Assembly: GCA_039555135.1 (NCBI GenBank)
Contig: CP114179.1
Span: 4,030,001 to 4,094,000, forward strand
Origin: Phycisphaeraceae bacterium D3-23
GTDB lineage: Bacteria > Planctomycetota > Phycisphaerae > Phycisphaerales > Phycisphaeraceae
DNA: 64,000 nucleotides
Reading direction: 5' to 3'
Shown: piece after piece, positions 60,663 through 64,000 of the stretch
How positions within the stretch are numbered: the stretch's first letter is position 1
How the letters are laid out: every line of letters begins with the position of its first letter
The notes under the pieces: model-generated
What the model was told of the DNA's origin: nothing
Database searches by the model: none
Seen by the model: the letters and a program-made list of their open reading frames with translations, nothing else
Translations under genes and position numbers: made by a program

Positions 60663-63197
60663 TCAGTCTCGTGTGGCGGTCGTGCGCTGTCGGCCGACGC
60701 CGAGCGCGAGGGTGAGTACGAGAGCACTGCTAACCGGCATCAGAACGGCGGCGAGGAGAGGTGTAATCAGCCCGGCGGCGGCGATCGCGATTGCAATGGC
60801 GTTGTATCCCAGCGAGAGCGCGAGGTTGCGTTTTACAGTGCGCATGGTTTGGCGCGAGAGAGAGAAGAGTTCGATCAGCGGGCCGAGGCCCGGCCGGGCA
60901 AGGTAGACATCCGCCGCGGCGAGGGAGGTCTCGGCACCCGCGCTAACGGCGATGCCCAGGTCGGCCGCGGCGAGCGCGGCGGCGTCGTTCACGCCGTCGC
61001 CGACCATGACAACGGGTCCTCGTGATCCTGTTGCATGTTGAGCCGCTCGGACCAGGGCCAGTTTATCTTCCGGGGTGACGTCGCCGTGTGTCTGCCCGGG
61101 CTCCAGCCCGACCGCCGCGCCGACTCGGCGTGCGATGGCGGGTCGGTCGCCGGAGACGATCTGTGCCTGCCAGCCAAGCTGTTTTGCTTGCTCAATCGCG
61201 ATCGCTGCGTCGGGTTGTAGGCCATCGCCTATCTGAGCCAACGCGGCGATGACGCCGTCGCATGCGATGAAGACCGGGGAGTGGCCCGCTTCCTCGGCCT
61301 GGTTTGCTTGTGTCATCCAGTCGCGCGGCAAAGGGATTCCTTGCCGTAACATCATCGTGGCTGAGCCGATACAGAGCCGGCCGATCGGCAGGTCGGCCTC
61401 GACTCCGTCGGGGTAGTGGGTGACGTGTTCGAGTTCGATTGTGACGTTAGCACTTGCATCCGCGAGATCGTTGGCCAGCGCCGCAGCGACCGGGTGTGTG
61501 GACTCGGCTTCGACGCAGGCGACCCAGGGTTTTAGGTTTGCATCGCCTTGCCAGTCGAGGACTTGCATCCGCCCGGTGGTGATCGTGCCGGTCTTGTCGA
61601 GGATGAGCTGGCCAGTGGACGCGGCGTGCTCCAGTGCGCTGGCGGACTTGATGAGTATGTCGCGTCGTGCCGCCCGGCCCAGCGCGACAGCGATTGTCAG
61701 CGGCGTGGCTAGCCCCAGTGCACACGGACAGGCGACGATCAGCAGCGCGACCGTGTGGTCAATCGCACTGCCGATATCAAACATGCTCCATACGCCGAAC
61801 ACCGCCATCGCGATCAATGAGACACCGACCACAAACCAGCCGGCGACACGGTCGGCCTTCTGCACAACCGGGGGTTTCGTGGCGACCCCCGACTCGACCA
61901 GGGCCATGAGACGTCCTGCGCGCGTCTGCTCGCCGATCCGTGTGACCTGCAACACGATCGCACGGCCGACGACTTGCGTCCCAGCGTAGGCCGTATCGCC
62001 CGGCTCGACCGGCTGCGGTGCCGACTCGCCCGTGAGCATTGAGCTGATGACCGACGCCTCCCCGGATTGCACTTCGCCATCGGCGGGGACGACGCAGCCA
62101 GGTATGACCTTAACTCGGTCGCCGATCGCGAGCGCTTCGATCGGCACGGTTTCGATTTCACCCTCGGGCCCGAGACGCTGGCAGTCGCCGGGGGTGAGCG
62201 AGGCCATGAGCGATACGGCGTCATCGGCCATGCGCTGCTGGCGGTACTGGATGTACCGGCCGACGAGCAGGAGAAAGACGAGCACCGCCAGCGAGTCGAA
62301 GTAGATGTCGCCGCGCCCCAAGACGACATTGACCGCGCCGGCAAGCCCGCCGACACCGAGGGCCAGTGCGATCGGCAGGTCGAGATGTGGGCTACGGGCG
62401 CGCAGCGCACTGAGTGCGCCACGGAAGAAGACTCGACCCGGGCCTATCAGCGCGATCATCCCGAGCCCCGCGCCCAGCCAGCGGAAGAGCTGGTCGTATT
62501 GCCGCTCCATCCCGCCCCAGAGCCCGGCGTACTGCGCCGCGGCGAGCAGCATGATGTTGCCCGCGAGCGCCCCGGCCAGGCCGATGTTCATGAGCTGCCT
62601 GCGTTCTTCGCGACGGCGCACCGCCTGTTTCGAAAGACCCTTTGCCGGATGAGGTCGGTATCCCAGCGTGCTGAGCGCGCGTGCGATCGCCGACAACTCG
62701 ACACGTGTCGGGTCCCAGACGATGCGCACGGTCGCCTGCCGCATTGAGAGCCGAGCCTCGACGACGCCTTCGCGTGCGTCGCTTCCCTGGGCGGCGCGGA
62801 CGATGCGCGGGAGCTTTTCGATCAGCCATACACACGCCGCACAATGCACACCCTCAAGACGAAGGTCCACGGCGCATAGTCCGCTGGCAAGCGGTTGGAC
62901 ATGGAGCTTGTGGAAGGCCTCGGTGTCGTAGGACGAGAACCCGCTCGGCGCGGCCTCCGGTGTGCGTGCGTGCGCATCGCCGGCAGTGGCGTCGCGCAGC
63001 CGGTAGTAGTCGGCGAGCCCGCAGCCGCGGATCACCTCGTAGGCCGCGCGGCAGCCGGCACAGCAGAACTGCGCGTCGGTGCCGGGCTCGATCAGCCCGC
63101 GCGGGACCGGCAAGTCGCAGTGTGTGCAACACACATCGACACACGCGTTGGCTTGCGTCCCCGCGCGGATGGCCGAGATGGCGGGGTTCATGCTCAT
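60663..63197 (-). CDS. ccoI: cation-transporting P1B ATPase, CcoI/FixI type
   Basis: The 844-residue copper transporter needed for cbb3 oxidase assembly. It has an N-terminal Cys-rich zinc domain (CTHCDLPVPRG, FCCAGC), an HMA domain (EGVHCAACVWLIEKLPRI), the CPC motif in [24 protein letters not shown] and GDGVNDAAALAAADLGIAVS. The Cys-rich N-terminus plus HMA distinguishes it from the CopA of the resistance island. It is between TauE/SafE-like and ccoS genes in the usual cbb3 maturation order. Confidence 0.95.
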   Translation of the reverse strand: MSMNPAISAIRAGTQANACVDVCCTHCDLPVPRGLIEPGTDAQFCCAGCRAAYEVIRGCGLADYYRLRDATAGDAHARTPEAAPSGFSSYDTEAFHKLHVQPLASGLCAVDLRLEGVHCAACVWLIEKLPRIVRAAQGSDAREGVVEARLSMRQATVRIVWDPTRVELSAIARALSTLGYRPHPAKGLSKQAVRRREERRQLMNIGLAGALAGNIMLLAAAQYAGLWGGMERQYDQLFRWLGAGLGMIALIGPGRVFFRGALSALRARSPHLDLPIALALGVGGLAGAVNVVLGRGDIYFDSLAVLVFLLLVGRYIQYRQQRMADDAVSLMASLTPGDCQRLGPEGEIETVPIEALAIGDRVKVIPGCVVPADGEVQSGEASVISSMLTGESAPQPVEPGDTAYAGTQVVGRAIVLQVTRIGEQTRAGRLMALVESGVATKPPVVQKADRVAGWFVVGVSLIAMAVFGVWSMFDIGSAIDHTVALLIVACPCALGLATPLTIAVALGRAARRDILIKSASALEHAASTGQLILDKTGTITTGRMQVLDWQGDANLKPWVACVEAESTHPVAAALANDLADASANVTIELEHVTHYPDGVEADLPIGRLCIGSATMMLRQGIPLPRDWMTQANQAEEAGHSPVFIACDGVIAALAQIGDGLQPDAAIAIEQAKQLGWQAQIVSGDRPAIARRVGAAVGLEPGQTHGDVTPEDKLALVRAAQHATGSRGPVVMVGDGVNDAAALAAADLGIAVSAGAETSLAAADVYLARPGLGPLIELFSLSRQTMRTVKRNLALSLGYNAIAIAIAAAGLITPLLAAVLMPVSSALVLTLALGVGRQRTTATRD

Positions 63198-64000
63198 GGC
63201 GTGCAGCAGGCGGGGGCCTGCTCATGAAGCTGTTGGACGCGATCGATCGCCGTTTCGGTAGGGGCGGCGTTGACATCGGGCCCGGTTTCAGGGGTATCGG
63301 CGTGTGCCTGTGTTTCCAGGATCGCCTGGGCATCAAGCCCCGCCCGGCCCGCGAGGGTCCAGAGCCCGACGACGATGACGGCCAAGGCGGTCACGACCGG
63401 GAGCTGTCGGCCGACCGTGCCCGTTAGTTTTTGAACGCATGCGCCAAGCGAGACCATGACCGGCAAGGTGCCCAGCCAGAACACCGCCATCGTGACCGCG
63501 CCCCAGGACGGGCTCGCGGTGCCCGCCGCGGTGATCGCGAAGGCGTAGAGCCAGCCGCACGGCAGCAGGGTAGTGAGTAGGCCGATGACGACTGCGCGTC
63601 GGGTCGGGGTGAGTTTCATCGCGAAGGTTTGTCCCGCCATCATCGCGCGTTGCATGAAGGCGGGGACAGGCCAGCGCATCGTGGACTTGCCCATCGCGTG
63701 GGTCAGCGCGACCACACCGAAGCCGACCATCATCACACCCGCGATTACGGCGGCGACCCGGCTGAGCCCGGCCAGCGCGCCGCCCAGGTCCAGCAGCGCG
63801 CCGATCGATCCGGCCGCTGCGCCCAACAGCATGTACGTCACCAGCCGACCGCCGTTGTACGCCGCGTGTAATCGGGCGCGTTTGCCCGCCGGGGCGTCCA
63901 TCCCGCCGACCGCGAAGGCGACGAACGCGCCGCACATCCCGGCGCAGTGCAGCGAGCCGAGCACGCTAGCGATAAAGACGGCGGCGATCAGCGCGGTCAT
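63194..64000 (-). CDS. TauE/SafE (CcoI-linked) family membrane protein
   Basis: The 268-residue frame starts with ATG at the window edge (63998-64000). It has about six TM segments (LIAAVFIASVLGSLHCAGMC, GAAAGSIGALLDLGGALAGL, RAVVIGLLTTLLPCGWLYAF) and a hydrophilic C-terminus. The HCAGMCG and LPCGW motifs are typical of the sulfite-exporter-like proteins found beside ccoI, probably in copper handling or cbb3 maturation. Its stop overlaps the ccoI start by four bases. The protein could extend beyond the window only if an upstream start is used. Confidence 0.85.
   Translation of the reverse strand: MTALIAAVFIASVLGSLHCAGMCGAFVAFAVGGMDAPAGKRARLHAAYNGGRLVTYMLLGAAAGSIGALLDLGGALAGLSRVAAVIAGVMMVGFGVVALTHAMGKSTMRWPVPAFMQRAMMAGQTFAMKLTPTRRAVVIGLLTTLLPCGWLYAFAITAAGTASPSWGAVTMAVFWLGTLPVMVSLGACVQKLTGTVGRQLPVVTALAVIVVGLWTLAGRAGLDAQAILETQAHADTPETGPDVNAAPTETAIDRVQQLHEQAPACCTP

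Overview
The window is GC-rich chromosomal DNA from a Gram-negative bacterium, most likely a member of the Planctomycetota near the Phycisphaerae. This placement is an inference. It rests on a Tad pilus locus wired to FHA domains and a Ser/Thr kinase, a Gfo/Idh-type oxidoreductase end, many TTG starts, small lineage-type hypothetical genes and abundant intergenic hairpin repeats. No rRNA or species marker is present.

Layout. 1-5.8 kb: the 3' end of a Gfo/Idh/MocA oxidoreductase, an SDR oxidoreductase, a hypothetical gene, a repeat-rich gap with a large inverted repeat and a 42-nt tandem hairpin array, an AT-rich two-TM gene of foreign character, a duplicated remnant of the trpB 3' end, a small PFxPF-type gene and trpB. 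5.8-18.5 kb, all minus strand: an FHA protein, TadC, TadB, an FHA-TadA ATPase, CpaB, a membrane protein, a Ser/Thr kinase, a prepilin peptidase, two Flp-type pilins, a second TadA ATPase and a B12-binding protein. 18.8-21.5 kb: an M48 lipoprotein protease, a UbiE/MenG methyltransferase, a membrane protein and tRNA-Pro(GGG).

21.5-48.8 kb: a metal-resistance region. It holds an ECF sigma factor with a Cys/His/Met-rich anti-sigma candidate; metal-binding lipoproteins; a Cus-type (copper/silver) TolC-CusB-CusA system with a SpoIIE phosphatase and a P1B ATPase; a channel, an APC permease and an HMA-MauE protein; ArsR plus a CDF protein; a Czc-type (zinc/cobalt/cadmium) CzcC-CzcB-CzcA system plus CzcD; and a MerR regulator with the cysteine spacing of Hg(II) sensors. 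Diverged copies of the tRNA-Pro 3' flank lie near both ends, suggesting an old island.

The most notable item is directly downstream of merR. A 145-codon reading frame (47971-48408) encodes a lipoprotein with a thioredoxin-like domain and is interrupted by two in-frame TGA codons. Both fall where related proteins, as I recall them, carry cysteine, and each is followed at 17-20 nt by a SECIS-like hairpin with a G-rich loop. I read it as a two-selenocysteine selenoprotein under MerR control.

48.9-60.4 kb: respiratory nitrate reduction. A periplasmic nitrate reductase operon (napD, napA, a tetraheme NapB-like protein, a NapF-like ferredoxin, a small protein) faces a divergent set (tetraheme cytochrome c, ferredoxin, NrfD-like quinol protein, porin), followed by a PNPOx-fold gene, an outer-membrane protein and an Rrf2 regulator with three cysteines. 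AT-rich palindromes in the two divergent promoter regions are candidate operators. 60.5-64 kb: cbb3 oxidase maturation genes (ccoS, ccoI, TauE/SafE-like).
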